This document shows positions 1 through 5,412 of a stretch of 8,034 nucleotides of DNA, in pieces. Each line of letters starts with the position of its first letter. Within the stretch, counting starts at the first letter, position 1. The stretch is from NCBI GenBank assembly GCA_013151705.1, contig JAADHT010000130.1, positions 1 through 8,034 of the forward strand. The letters are read 5' to 3'. The position numbers and the translations under genes were made by a program. The notes under the pieces are model-generated. The model was not told where the DNA came from. It saw nothing but the letters and a program-made list of their open reading frames with translations, and made no database searches. This DNA is from Kiritimatiellota bacterium (lineage in GTDB: Bacteria > Verrucomicrobiota > Lentisphaeria > Victivallales > JAADHT01).

Positions 1-1208
1 TTTCTCTGCGAAAATCCGTCCGGAGCCATGTCGTGTTCCGTGATGCCGGCGTAATCAAGCAACGTTGGCACAATGTCGGTGAACGATATCAACGCGTCTG
101 TTCCGCCACCGCCGCCACGCGCCTTCGGATACCTCATTATGTACGGCACGTTGACGAAAGACTCCCAAAGAAAGCCTCCCTTGGCGATCATTCCGTGCGC
201 TCCCATGTACTCTCCATGGTCGGTGGTGAATATCACAATGGTGTCATCACTCAGGCCAAGAGATTCGAGTTTGTCGAGCATTTTCCCTATGTTTTTGTCG
301 ATTAGCGAGATGGCGCCCCAGTAGGCGCGTGTTATCGCCGTGATGTCCTCGTCATCTCTCAGATAGCGACCGCCGCCGTCATACGCGGCAACTTTGCCCT
401 TCAGAAGTTCGGCGAACTGTCTGGGATAGTTCTCTTTCAATATATCCTCGCCTATGGGGATGTTTTCAGGAATCTCGACTCCATCGTACATCTCGAAGAA
501 TTCCCGCGGAGGGAGTATCGGCCAATGCGGATCCGGAAAACTGGCGAAACAGTAAAACGGCGATCCATTGCGTTTGGCTTCGTCGAGAAAATCACAAGTC
601 CGAGCGGCCACGTAGCTGGACGAGTAGGTCTCCTCCGGAATATGGTTGTTGTAGACTCCCTGCCCGCAAGCCACCCCGATCGACTCCAAGTTTTTGTCCA
701 TATACGTCTTGGCGGCTTCCGGATGGTTTTCCCTCAACCACTCGCCATAATGTCCCACAAGCGGATTGGAGTGTCCGAGAACCATATCCACTTTTTCGAA
801 TCCGGCGTACGGTCCTTTCCAACCAGTCAGCTTGCCGTCGCGCCAGTCGGCTATGGATTCCTCCGTTCCACGGTGTTGCTGGGATTTGAAATGCGGTTTG
901 CCCGTGAAATAGGTGCGATATCCGTTTTTTTGAAGGGTGTCCCCGAGAGTCGTCTCTTCGTCGCGGATGGAGGTGTTGTGAAGAGAGGCTCCATGATGCC
1001 TGGCGCACTTTCCGGTTATCATCGTGTTTCTTGAGGGGATACAGATGGGTGACTCGCAATACGCCCGGTCGAAAACCACTCCATCAGCCGCCAGCTTGTC
1101 CAGATTCGGCGTTTTGATCAAGTTGTTTCCGTAGCATCCCAGCGTGTCTTTTCTTTGCTGGTCCGTCGTAACGAACAATATGTTGGGTTTCCCCTCTCGA
1201 TTAGACAT
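1..1208 (-). CDS. Cys-type sulfatase (COG3119), C-terminus beyond window
   Basis: Sulfatase of the alkaline phosphatase superfamily, predicted to hydrolyse a sulfate ester, probably on a sulfated glycan; the substrate cannot be told from sequence. 402 codons are visible, with no stop before the left edge. The start at 1208 is preceded by a GGGAG ribosome site 8 nt upstream. Visible residues: N-terminal metal-site region LFVTTDQQ (11-18); formylglycine motif C-I-P-S-R at 56-60 followed by N-T-M-I-T-G-K; K104 and H106 in TGKPHF; D226-P-H228; C-terminal metal site D330-H331 and K343 in TTDHGEYMGAHGMIAKG. All key catalytic positions look intact, so the enzyme should be active if a maturase (anaerobic type, anSME-like, or FGE) exists elsewhere; none is in the window. 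No clear signal peptide: the N-terminus is charged, which suggests a cytoplasmic protein. It lies 66 nt downstream of the other full sulfatase-family gene, probably in the same transcript. Normal lengths of 450-550 aa imply that roughly 50-150 residues are missing. Confidence 0.95.
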   Translation of the reverse strand, partial: MSNREGKPNILFVTTDQQRKDTLGCYGNNLIKTPNLDKLAADGVVFDRAYCESPICIPSRNTMITGKCARHHGASLHNTSIRDEETTLGDTLQKNGYRTYFTGKPHFKSQQHRGTEESIADWRDGKLTGWKGPYAGFEKVDMVLGHSNPLVGHYGEWLRENHPEAAKTYMDKNLESIGVACGQGVYNNHIPEETYSSSYVAARTCDFLDEAKRNGSPFYCFASFPDPHWPILPPREFFEMYDGVEIPENIPIGEDILKENYPRQFAELLKGKVAAYDGGGRYLRDDEDITAITRAYWGAISLIDKNIGKMLDKLESLGLSDDTIVIFTTDHGEYMGAHGMIAKGGFLWESFVNVPYIMRYPKARGGGGGTDALISFTDIVPTLLDYAGITEHDMAPDGFSQR

Positions 1209-1230
1209 AATATGGTCTCCCTAATTAGGC

Positions 1231-1249
1231 GGGCGGAGACGCTCCGCCC
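1231..1249. repeat. GC-rich hairpin between the two sulfatase genes
   Basis: GGGCGGAG-ACG-CTCCGCCC forms a perfect 8-bp stem with a 3-nt loop. It sits in the 66-nt gap between the stop of the upstream sulfatase-family gene (1275) and the start of the next (1208). No T-run follows it in the direction of transcription (minus), so it is not a typical intrinsic terminator. It may be a dispersed intergenic repeat or an mRNA-stabilising processing hairpin. A related smaller hairpin, also ending in TCCGCCCTA, lies at 3285-3299. Confidence 0.6.
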
Positions 1250-1274
1250 TACTTCCTCGTTTACTCTTCACCGA

Positions 1275-2723
1275 TCACGATTCACTTATCTGTTGCGCCA
1301 TCCAGAAATTCATCGCGTTCTCTCCTCCCTCGAATTCCGCCATGTGTTCGCGGAACATCTCGCACATCTCCTCCATCTTCTCCGGAAATTCGGAAGAGAC
1401 GTCGTTTTCGGCGAACGGGTCTATCTCCAAGTCGAACAACTGTTTCTCTCCGTTCGGCCCCACTAAAACGCATCCCCACTTGCCGTCGGTGACGAACGGC
1501 GTGTTCATTTTTGGATTCAGTGGAGCGTCGTAGTCGACTTTCGGAGAGCTCACCGCACATTTCCGAAGCTCGTCTTTTTCCCCGGTCAAGGCTGATGCGA
1601 AGGAACGCCCTTCGATCGGTTCGGGAGCGTGGAGTTCGACGCCAGCGAGGTCACAGAGGGTCGGCGCAATGTCGATCGGCTGCGCCACCGCTTTCCTTTT
1701 CGATCCCGCGTTCAAACCTTTCGCCGCGATTAGAAACGGGACATGGCTTATTTCAGGATAGAGGGGCCAGCGCCTGTCGTCATCGTCGTTGATATTCCCT
1801 TTTCCGGCGCATCCATGCTCGCCAATAGCTGTTCCATGGTCGGCGGTGACAACGACAACGGAATCATCCCACAATCCCAAATCATCGATTTTTTGAAGGA
1901 TTCTGCCTATTCCGCGATCGACCATCTCAGACTCCGCCGCGTAATGCGCCCACAAATTGAGCAGTTCGTTATCCGTGTAGACATCGGACCGCCCATAGTT
2001 CGGGTGTATCATCGGTTCCCCATCGTACTCCTCTTGATATCGCCGCACCAGATATTCCGGCGAATCCCAAGGCTCGTGCGGATCGAAGAAATCCACCCAG
2101 AGAAAAAACGGGCGGAGTTCGTCGTGTTTCATATCCTCGCTCCGTTTCCCGGCTTCACTGTTTTCCTCCAGCCAACGAACGGTTGTGCTGGCGGTCTTGT
2201 AGTTGAACGATTCGTCCTCGTATTGAAAATAGCGGTTCATCCACCGATGAGTGTCGGCCAATGTTTTACCGTTGAAAGAGGGCCTCGTTCGGGTCTTAGT
2301 ATGATCTTGGACTACTTTTATCTCATCATTCAAATGCAGAAGCGGCTTGTCGCCTTCCTGTCCTCTGTGCTGAAACGCGGCCTGGAATTTACACTGGAAG
2401 CCCGAGTTGAATAGATGCGGGCAGTCGCATATCAACTGCGTCGCGTACCCTTGCGCCTCCAGCATGATCGGTAAAGCGTTGGCGCTGGAATCCGCCAACG
2501 CCTGCCAGCCATAGCGGGGCCATCCCAAACGTCCGGTTATCACGTCGGTTCGATGGGGTATCGTGGGAAATGAACCTGTATAAAAATTCAGCATCTCAAC
2601 CGCGTTGTTCTCCGCGAACGCATCCAAACATGGCGTGCGCACGGGCCTTTTGGCGCGGTCGAACAAATTGTCGAACCGAAACGTGTCAGTGATTATCAAA
2701 ATTATGTTCAATTTCTCGCTCAT
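1275..2723 (-). CDS. Sulfatase-family hydrolase with Thr in place of catalytic Cys
   Basis: Full-length sulfatase/alkaline phosphatase superfamily protein, 482 aa from the ATG at 2723. That start follows GGAGG with an 8-nt spacer; an in-frame start at 2771 lacks a site and would add 16 residues that match nothing. Metal ligands look preserved: D13 in IIITDTF, D214-P-H216, and D295-H296 with K308 in VVTADHGTAIGEHGCAGKG. The catalytic loop, however, reads T54-I-P-H-R58 followed by T-D-V-I-T-G-R, so the formylglycine-forming Cys/Ser is Thr. The Lys of the usual K-x-H motif also appears to be C101 (CDCPHLF, H103 kept). From memory, a subgroup annotated as sulfatase carries this kind of P-T-x-P-x-R motif. 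Thr is the nucleophile in related phosphodiesterases of the superfamily, so a phospho- or sulfo-ester hydrolase not using formylglycine is possible; an inactive protein is the alternative. No signal peptide. Probably cotranscribed with the downstream Cys-type sulfatase. Confidence 0.93.
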   Translation of the reverse strand: MSEKLNIILIITDTFRFDNLFDRAKRPVRTPCLDAFAENNAVEMLNFYTGSFPTIPHRTDVITGRLGWPRYGWQALADSSANALPIMLEAQGYATQLICDCPHLFNSGFQCKFQAAFQHRGQEGDKPLLHLNDEIKVVQDHTKTRTRPSFNGKTLADTHRWMNRYFQYEDESFNYKTASTTVRWLEENSEAGKRSEDMKHDELRPFFLWVDFFDPHEPWDSPEYLVRRYQEEYDGEPMIHPNYGRSDVYTDNELLNLWAHYAAESEMVDRGIGRILQKIDDLGLWDDSVVVVTADHGTAIGEHGCAGKGNINDDDDRRWPLYPEISHVPFLIAAKGLNAGSKRKAVAQPIDIAPTLCDLAGVELHAPEPIEGRSFASALTGEKDELRKCAVSSPKVDYDAPLNPKMNTPFVTDGKWGCVLVGPNGEKQLFDLEIDPFAENDVSSEFPEKMEEMCEMFREHMAEFEGGENAMNFWMAQQISES

Positions 2724-2759
2724 GTTCAATTCCTCCTTTAATTTATGGACTAAATGTGC

Positions 2760-2803
2760 CGTATGGGCCAAATGGGAATAAAAAATCCAATATATCCCAT
2801 AAC
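2760..2803. repeat. Degenerate 9-bp-period intergenic repeat, copy 1
   Basis: The spacer upstream of the Thr-type sulfatase-family gene holds loosely repeated units of about 9 bp with cores ATGGG / CCCAT. Read on the minus strand it contains ATATTGGAT, then TATTCCCATTTGGCCCATA. This lines up with ATATTGGAT, then AATTCCCATTCGCCCCATA at 5921-5969 on the plus strand. The two copies therefore belong to one dispersed family in opposite orientation. I see no gene here and no convincing promoter. Confidence 0.55.
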
Positions 2804-2862
2804 ACGCGACACCGCGAATCGCACTCGTCTCCGACTCCCGTCGTCACCGGTTCAATTTTTCA

Positions 2863-3282
2863 TCACTCCGGCAGCTGGAACTCGTCATTGGTATCTTTGA
2901 TCCATCTAGCCAGTTCTCTATTCAGTTTTCCGCGAATATCGCGGAATGCGGCGTTATGCGCTAGATTCGCGAGTTCGTATGGATCCTCGTTGAGATTGAA
3001 CAATAACCAGTGGTTGTTTTCGAACGCGACGTATTTCCATCCGTCGCGGGTGACGACGCCGCGCCATGCGGCGTCGACCATCGGCGCGTTGTAGTACGGC
3101 CCGCCGCCTTTCGCATGCATCGCCCAGTAATCAAAACCTTTCTGCGGATGATGTGAATCGCCCAGATGCCATTTGCCGCTTATTCCGCATTTGTATCCCG
3201 CTCCGTTCAAAACATCCGTGTATCCTGGCATGCCGCTCAGGTACTCTATCAATTCACCGTCGCGTCGCTTTCCCGCGTTCAA
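2863..3282 (-). pseudogene. Sulfatase remnant with N-terminal and internal deletions
   Basis: An open frame of about 139 codons joining two non-adjacent parts of a sulfatase. Residues 11-66 or so match the segment after the catalytic loop: EYLSGMPGYTDVL, then CGISGKWHLGDSHHPQKGFD, then GGGPYYNAPM. Residues from about 68 match the far C-terminus: AWRGVVTRDGWKYV, then LLFNLNEDPYELANL and a final helix. The N-terminal metal site, the C-x-P-x-R motif, and the whole middle with the D-H metal site are missing, so it cannot be an active sulfatase. The only available start is a TTG at 3282 with a poor ribosome site; in-frame codons extend upstream to a stop at 3328-3330 without sulfatase similarity. 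The frame is still open, so the deletion was in frame or recent. It lies between iclR and the Thr-type gene on the same strand and was probably a third sulfatase of this locus. Confidence 0.85.
3054..3076. repeat. Perfect 9-bp inverted repeat at the deletion junction
   Basis: CGACGCCGC, a 5-nt loop GCCAT, then GCGGCGTCG form a perfect 9-bp stem inside the sulfatase remnant. It encodes the residues VDAAWRGVV, directly at the point where the mid-N-terminal segment (ending NAPM) joins the C-terminal segment (beginning AWRGV). The coincidence suggests, but does not prove, that the foldback took part in the deletion. Confidence 0.6.
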
Positions 3283-3284
3283 AG

Positions 3285-3299
3285 TCCGCCCTAGGCGGA
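3285..3299. repeat. Short GGCGGA hairpin at the remnant's 5' end
   Basis: TCCGCC-CTA-GGCGGA forms a perfect 6-bp stem immediately upstream of the TTG that opens the sulfatase remnant. The TCCGCCCTA portion is identical to part of the hairpin at 1231-1250. It marks the boundary beyond which no sulfatase similarity is seen. Confidence 0.45.
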
Positions 3300-3333
3300 T
3301 AAATTCGATACTTGCACGCAGGACGTGTTAAAC

Positions 3334-3403
3334 GTTCGAGGTTCGAAGTTCAATAATCAAGAAAAGTGAACATCCAACATCAAACATCAAATTAAGAAGA
3401 AAG
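3334..3403. repeat. Heptad (7-bp period) intergenic repeat tract
   Basis: Ten consecutive 7-bp units can be read without a break: GTTCGAG, GTTCGAA, GTTCAAT, AATCAAG, AAAAGTG, AACATCC, AACATCA, AACATCA, AATTAAG, AAGAAAG. Neighbouring units differ by few bases, so two sub-families (GTTCGAA-like and AACATCA-like) appear to abut. The tract fills the spacer between the iclR stop (3405) and the sulfatase remnant. No gene or terminator is apparent in it. A second heptad tract with different units lies at 6397-6417. Confidence 0.7.
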
Positions 3404-3404
3404 A

Positions 3405-4148
3405 TTAGATGGATGCCGCGAGTCTCGCGGCATGCTCCTTCAGTATCGCGCCGAATTCCAGCACATCCTCGTCTTTTATCGTCAATGGATTCCCACCCAA
3501 AGCCAATGCGCCAATAATCTCTCCGTTTTTGCCTAACACCGGTGCGGCGAGTCGTCGAAGCGGAGAATAAAGTTCCTGGTCGTCGTAGCAGAACCCATAT
3601 TCCAAGAAAAAGCGTTTCCAACGCTGGAAAATCTCCTTCCAATCCACATCGCGCCTGATGGAGTTCTCAACCATCGCCAGCTCGTCGCCTTCGAGCGAAT
3701 CGTAGACCAACCACCCCCAAGGGCCGCCGGTCACGTCGGGATCAGTGTGGCCTATCTCCTGCATCGGAACGGATCGCTGATGCGTTCTTTTATCGAGACA
3801 CTGCAACTCGCCGCCGGTCCAGTAAATAAACAAACAGGTGTTGCCTACGGCGCGTCGCAAACTCTCAAGTATTTCCGCAAGAGCGAATTGCAAACGCTTC
3901 ACTTGAGACAGCGAATGGTTGAATAGGGATATGCGTGGCCCGGGACCATAACGGCCATTCTCCAATTTGACCACATATCCTCTGGCCCGCAGAACGGACA
4001 GAAGCCGCGACGTGGTGGCGTTGGATACTTCAGCCGCGTTGGAGAACTCGTTGAATCCAACGCCTGAATCCGGCGCTGTCGCTACCATTTCCAGCATAAG
4101 CAATCCATTTTGGAGCGCCGGAGCGATGGATTTCTCAATTTCTTTCAT
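3405..4148 (-). CDS. IclR-family transcriptional regulator
   Basis: DNA-binding regulator of 247 aa, the normal IclR size. Residues 9-75 form the winged helix-turn-helix: LQNGLLMLEMV (first helix), then the recognition-helix region VSNATTSRLLSVLRARGYV (41-59), then the wing KLENGRYGPG (61-70). Residues 80-247 form the effector-binding domain, with the C-terminal block RLAAPVLGKNGEIIGALALGGNP (199-221) typical of the family. The start at 4148 was chosen because it begins the conserved domain and has GGA 8 nt upstream. The frame is open to 4259, but that extension reads through promoter and A-tract DNA into a Phe-rich string. It is the first of four minus-strand genes leading into sulfatases, so its likely targets are those genes and itself. 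IclR proteins usually sense small carbon compounds; the ligand here is unknown. Confidence 0.93.
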   Translation of the reverse strand: MKEIEKSIAPALQNGLLMLEMVATAPDSGVGFNEFSNAAEVSNATTSRLLSVLRARGYVVKLENGRYGPGPRISLFNHSLSQVKRLQFALAEILESLRRAVGNTCLFIYWTGGELQCLDKRTHQRSVPMQEIGHTDPDVTGGPWGWLVYDSLEGDELAMVENSIRRDVDWKEIFQRWKRFFLEYGFCYDDQELYSPLRRLAAPVLGKNGEIIGALALGGNPLTIKDEDVLEFGAILKEHAARLAASI

Positions 4149-4173
4149 ATATAACATCCAGGTTGTATATATG
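4146..4173. promoter_or_regulatory. Inverted repeat over the iclR start codon (possible operator)
   Basis: CATATATA (4146-4153) and TATATATG (4166-4173) are perfect 8-bp inverted arms around a 12-nt centre. The left arm contains the iclR start codon and the right arm abuts the proposed -10. Binding here would block transcription start and early elongation, as expected for autorepression, which is common among IclR proteins. The AT-only arms could also arise by chance. Confidence 0.5.
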
Positions 4174-4201
4174 AAAATATATTCGAAAAAATCAAAGTCA
4201 A
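4174..4201 (-). promoter_or_regulatory. Putative iclR promoter
   Basis: On the minus strand TTGACT (4196-4201) is followed 16 bp later by TATTTT (4174-4179). Transcription would begin near 4167, giving a very short leader before the ATG at 4148. The -10 is AT-rich and imperfect, so the exact placement is uncertain. Confidence 0.4.
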
Positions 4202-4209
4202 GGCGTATT

Positions 4210-4240
4210 TTGAAAAAAAATTGAAAAAAAATTGAAAAAA
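4210..4240. repeat. Three A-tracts in 11-bp register (probable bent DNA)
   Basis: TTGAAAAAAAA occurs at 4210-4220 and again at 4221-4231, followed by TTGAAAAAA at 4232-4240. The runs of 8, 8 and 6 A's recur every 11 bp, close to one helical turn, which is the classic arrangement for intrinsic curvature. The next unit in register is the TTGACA box at 4244. The tract lies just upstream of the DUF134 promoter, where it could act as an UP-element or as a site for nucleoid proteins, and it separates that promoter from the divergent iclR promoter. Confidence 0.7.
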
Positions 4241-4243
4241 GAC

Positions 4244-4270
4244 TTGACATTATGAACATATGTGCATAAT
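4244..4270 (+). promoter_or_regulatory. Putative promoter for the DUF134 gene cluster
   Basis: A consensus -35 TTGACA (4244-4249) is followed by CATAAT (4265-4270), a 5/6 match to TATAAT. The 15-bp spacer is short of the ideal 17, so activity may be weak or depend on bending or a regulator. Transcription would start near 4277, about 137 nt before the DUF134 start codon. Confidence 0.5.
4249..4270. promoter_or_regulatory. 22-bp near-perfect palindrome inside the promoter (operator)
   Basis: Ten of eleven base pairs are symmetric about 4259/4260; only A4255 with G4264 fails. The core is ATGAACATATGTGCAT (4252-4267). It spans the region from the last base of the -35 box through the -10, the classic place for a repressor. 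TGAACATATGTTCA-like sites are, from memory, used by ArsR/SmtB-family metal sensors, but no such gene is in the window. The DUF134 protein encoded directly downstream is the nearest candidate binder (inference). Confidence 0.65.
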
Positions 4271-4413
4271 TATCATCGTGTTTTATGTGGAAAATCTGTC
4301 GCGGGCACGCTTAAGTGTTCGATTACGCTTGACGTTCAGGATGCGGAGGGTAAAGTCGAGTTGATTTCGTTTAACCGGTTGGCAATCAATTTGATCAAGG
4401 AGTACGCGATATT
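4271..4413 (+). other. Long untranslated leader of the DUF134 gene
   Basis: About 140 nt separate the proposed transcription start from the DUF134 ATG. I recognise no riboswitch class here. A perfect 8-bp palindrome AACCGGTT lies near 4374. An open frame from GTG 4262 to 4516 crosses the whole leader and overlaps the DUF134 gene; its product resembles nothing I know, and its start would lie inside the promoter. A 9-codon ATG frame at 4285-4314 is also present without a ribosome site. Confidence 0.3.
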
Positions 4414-4869
4414 ATGGGCAGACCCGAAAAACAGAGGAAGGTTGTTTCACCTCCATCGTTCAGCATGTTCAAACCGGCTGGCATTCGCTCGCAATATCTT
4501 GAGGGAATCACATTGACACTTGACGAGTACGAGGCGTTTCGCCTAGCGGATTACGACGGTTTGGATCATGTCGAGGGTGCGGAGCGGATGAACATTTCAC
4601 GCCCGACTTTCACTCGGCTGATAGCTCGTGCCAGACGCAAAGTGGCGGCTTTAATAGTTGACGGCAACGCATTGGTAATAGAGGGAGGTGCAGTGCATTT
4701 CTCGGAAAATCTGATTCGGTGTCTGGATTGCGAGACGCACTTTCCGTCCCCGCTCTCCCGCAGGCGGCACGTATGTCCGGAATGCGGTTCATCCAGAATC
4801 GAGGATATCGCCGCGAAGTTCGGACACGGTAGATGTTGCCGCGGAAATCGCGGTAGAAACGAAATGTAA
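4414..4869 (+). CDS. DUF134 (UPF0251) HTH protein with C-terminal zinc ribbon
   Basis: 151 aa. The N-terminal two thirds are the DUF134/UPF0251 family: MGRPEKQRKV at the start, ITLTLDEYEAFRLADYDGL (32-50), a sigma-region-4-like helix-turn-helix AERMNISRPTFTRLIARARRK (56-76), then a short strand region ending VIEGG (88-92). Residues 103-124 form a C-x2-C...C-x2-C zinc ribbon (C103, C106, C121, C124; 14 residues between the pairs), followed by a basic tail HGRCCRGNRGR with two more Cys. AAGGAG lies 11 nt before the ATG. Proteins of this family sit beside NifX/MTH1175-type genes in many anaerobes; a DNA-binding regulator of the cluster is the likely role, not an enzyme. The zinc ribbon may sense metal or redox state (inference). 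It is the first gene after the palindromic promoter, consistent with autoregulation. Confidence 0.9.
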   Translation: MGRPEKQRKVVSPPSFSMFKPAGIRSQYLEGITLTLDEYEAFRLADYDGLDHVEGAERMNISRPTFTRLIARARRKVAALIVDGNALVIEGGAVHFSENLIRCLDCETHFPSPLSRRRHVCPECGSSRIEDIAAKFGHGRCCRGNRGRNEM

Positions 4870-4914
4870 TGTAATGGAAAAGTGAATAAGAGGCTACAGG
4901 TGGGAAAAAACACC

Positions 4915-4947
4915 TTGAGTCACCGAGTAATTACATCATTGAGTCAG
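4915..4947. repeat. TTGAGTCA repeats upstream of the DUF5320 gene
   Basis: TTGAGTCA occurs at 4915-4922 and 4939-4946, with the related TCACCGAG between them, as in a decayed 8-bp-period repeat of TCATTGAG type. The second copy is part of TCATTGAGTCAG (4936-4947), which recurs exactly at 6464-6475 upstream of the second NifX-like gene; AATTAC precedes both copies within a few bases. TGAGTCA is itself symmetric. A shared regulatory site is possible, but a dispersed spacer repeat is at least as likely. Confidence 0.5.
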
Positions 4948-4978
4948 AAAGTTTTACGCATATATAAGGAGGTGCGTC

Positions 4979-5341
4979 ATGCCTAGAGGAGATGGAACGG
5001 GACCAATGGGCGCGGGGCCGATGACCGGAAGGTCTGCCGGCTATTGCGCGGGGTATGCGATGTCTGGATTCACGAATTCAGTCGCCGGTGGGATGGGACT
5101 CGGCTTGGGCCGAGGTCGAGGCTTTAGAGGTGGCGGCGGCCGCGGTGGTTTCGGAGGTTTTGGATTCCGAAATCAGCAGTATGCCGCTGGAGCGCCGGGT
5201 TGGAACGCGGCGCCTCCTCTTCGGGAGTGGACTTCCGAAGAGGAGGTAGATTATCTCGACACTGAGATAAAAGCGTTGGAGAACGAGCTGAAGTCGACTC
5301 GCGAACGTCGCGGAAAAATCTCTAAATCCAACAAGAAATAA
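4979..5341 (+). CDS. DUF5320 small Gly/Arg-rich protein
   Basis: 120 aa. The N-terminus MPRGDGTGPMGAGPMTGRSA followed by GYCAGY is the hallmark of the DUF5320 family, which recurs next to NifX/MTH1175-like genes in methanogens, sulfate reducers and other anaerobes. The middle (38-64) is almost wholly Gly, Arg, Phe and Leu, likely disordered. The C-terminus (86-112) is charged and helical, probably a short coiled coil. There is one Cys (C23). A strong ribosome site, AAGGAGGTG, lies 5 nt before the ATG. The molecular function is not established; a scaffold or partner in metal-cluster assembly is suggested only by gene neighbourhood. An AT-rich hairpin follows the stop codon. Confidence 0.9.
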   Translation: MPRGDGTGPMGAGPMTGRSAGYCAGYAMSGFTNSVAGGMGLGLGRGRGFRGGGGRGGFGGFGFRNQQYAAGAPGWNAAPPLREWTSEEEVDYLDTEIKALENELKSTRERRGKISKSNKK

Positions 5342-5359
5342 CTCTCTGTTGCTTGCTGT

Positions 5360-5397
5360 AAATATTCGCCACTCATCAAGTGACGAATATTTATTTT
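5360..5397 (+). terminator. Hairpin with T-rich tail after the DUF5320 gene
   Basis: AAATATTCG (5360-5368) pairs with CGAATATTT (5384-5392); inside it, after one C-A mismatch, CACT pairs with AGTG around the 5-nt loop CATCA. ATTTT follows directly. This resembles an intrinsic terminator, although the lower stem is AT-rich and therefore weak. Lying 20 nt before the TrmO-like start codon, it may lower but not abolish read-through into that gene. Confidence 0.6.
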
Positions 5398-5412
5398 CAC
5401 AAGGTCGTTTTT

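Noticed and set aside
525..1034. Open frame of 169 codons on the plus strand
   Set aside because: Antisense to the Cys-type sulfatase, whose conserved motifs settle the coding strand. Its own product resembles nothing and it has no ribosome site.
1231..1249. Intrinsic terminator between the sulfatase genes
   Set aside because: The stem is strong but no T-run follows on the transcribed (minus) side; the next gene begins 23 nt away with its own ribosome site.
1743..2414. Open frame of 223 codons on the plus strand
   Set aside because: Antisense to the Thr-type sulfatase homologue, including its D-H metal site; a by-product of codon bias.
3334..3403. CRISPR-like array
   Set aside because: Units are 7 bp and contiguous, without spacers of distinct sequence; no cas genes are near.
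4149..4259. N-terminal extension of the IclR protein, hydrophobic and Phe-rich, resembling a membrane segment
   Set aside because: The Phe codons come from the phased A-tracts and promoter DNA. The IclR fold begins at the ATG at 4148, which has a usable ribosome site.
4271..4413. Possible riboswitch, for example a molybdenum-cofactor type, upstream of a metal-related gene
   Set aside because: No conserved core or characteristic helices could be recognised. A covariance-model search would decide; none could be run.
4262..4516. GTG-initiated frame of 84 codons in the DUF134 leader
   Set aside because: It starts inside the -10 region, has no ribosome site and overlaps the DUF134 gene by about 100 nt. 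The product shows no family I know. Kept only as a remark in the leader entry.
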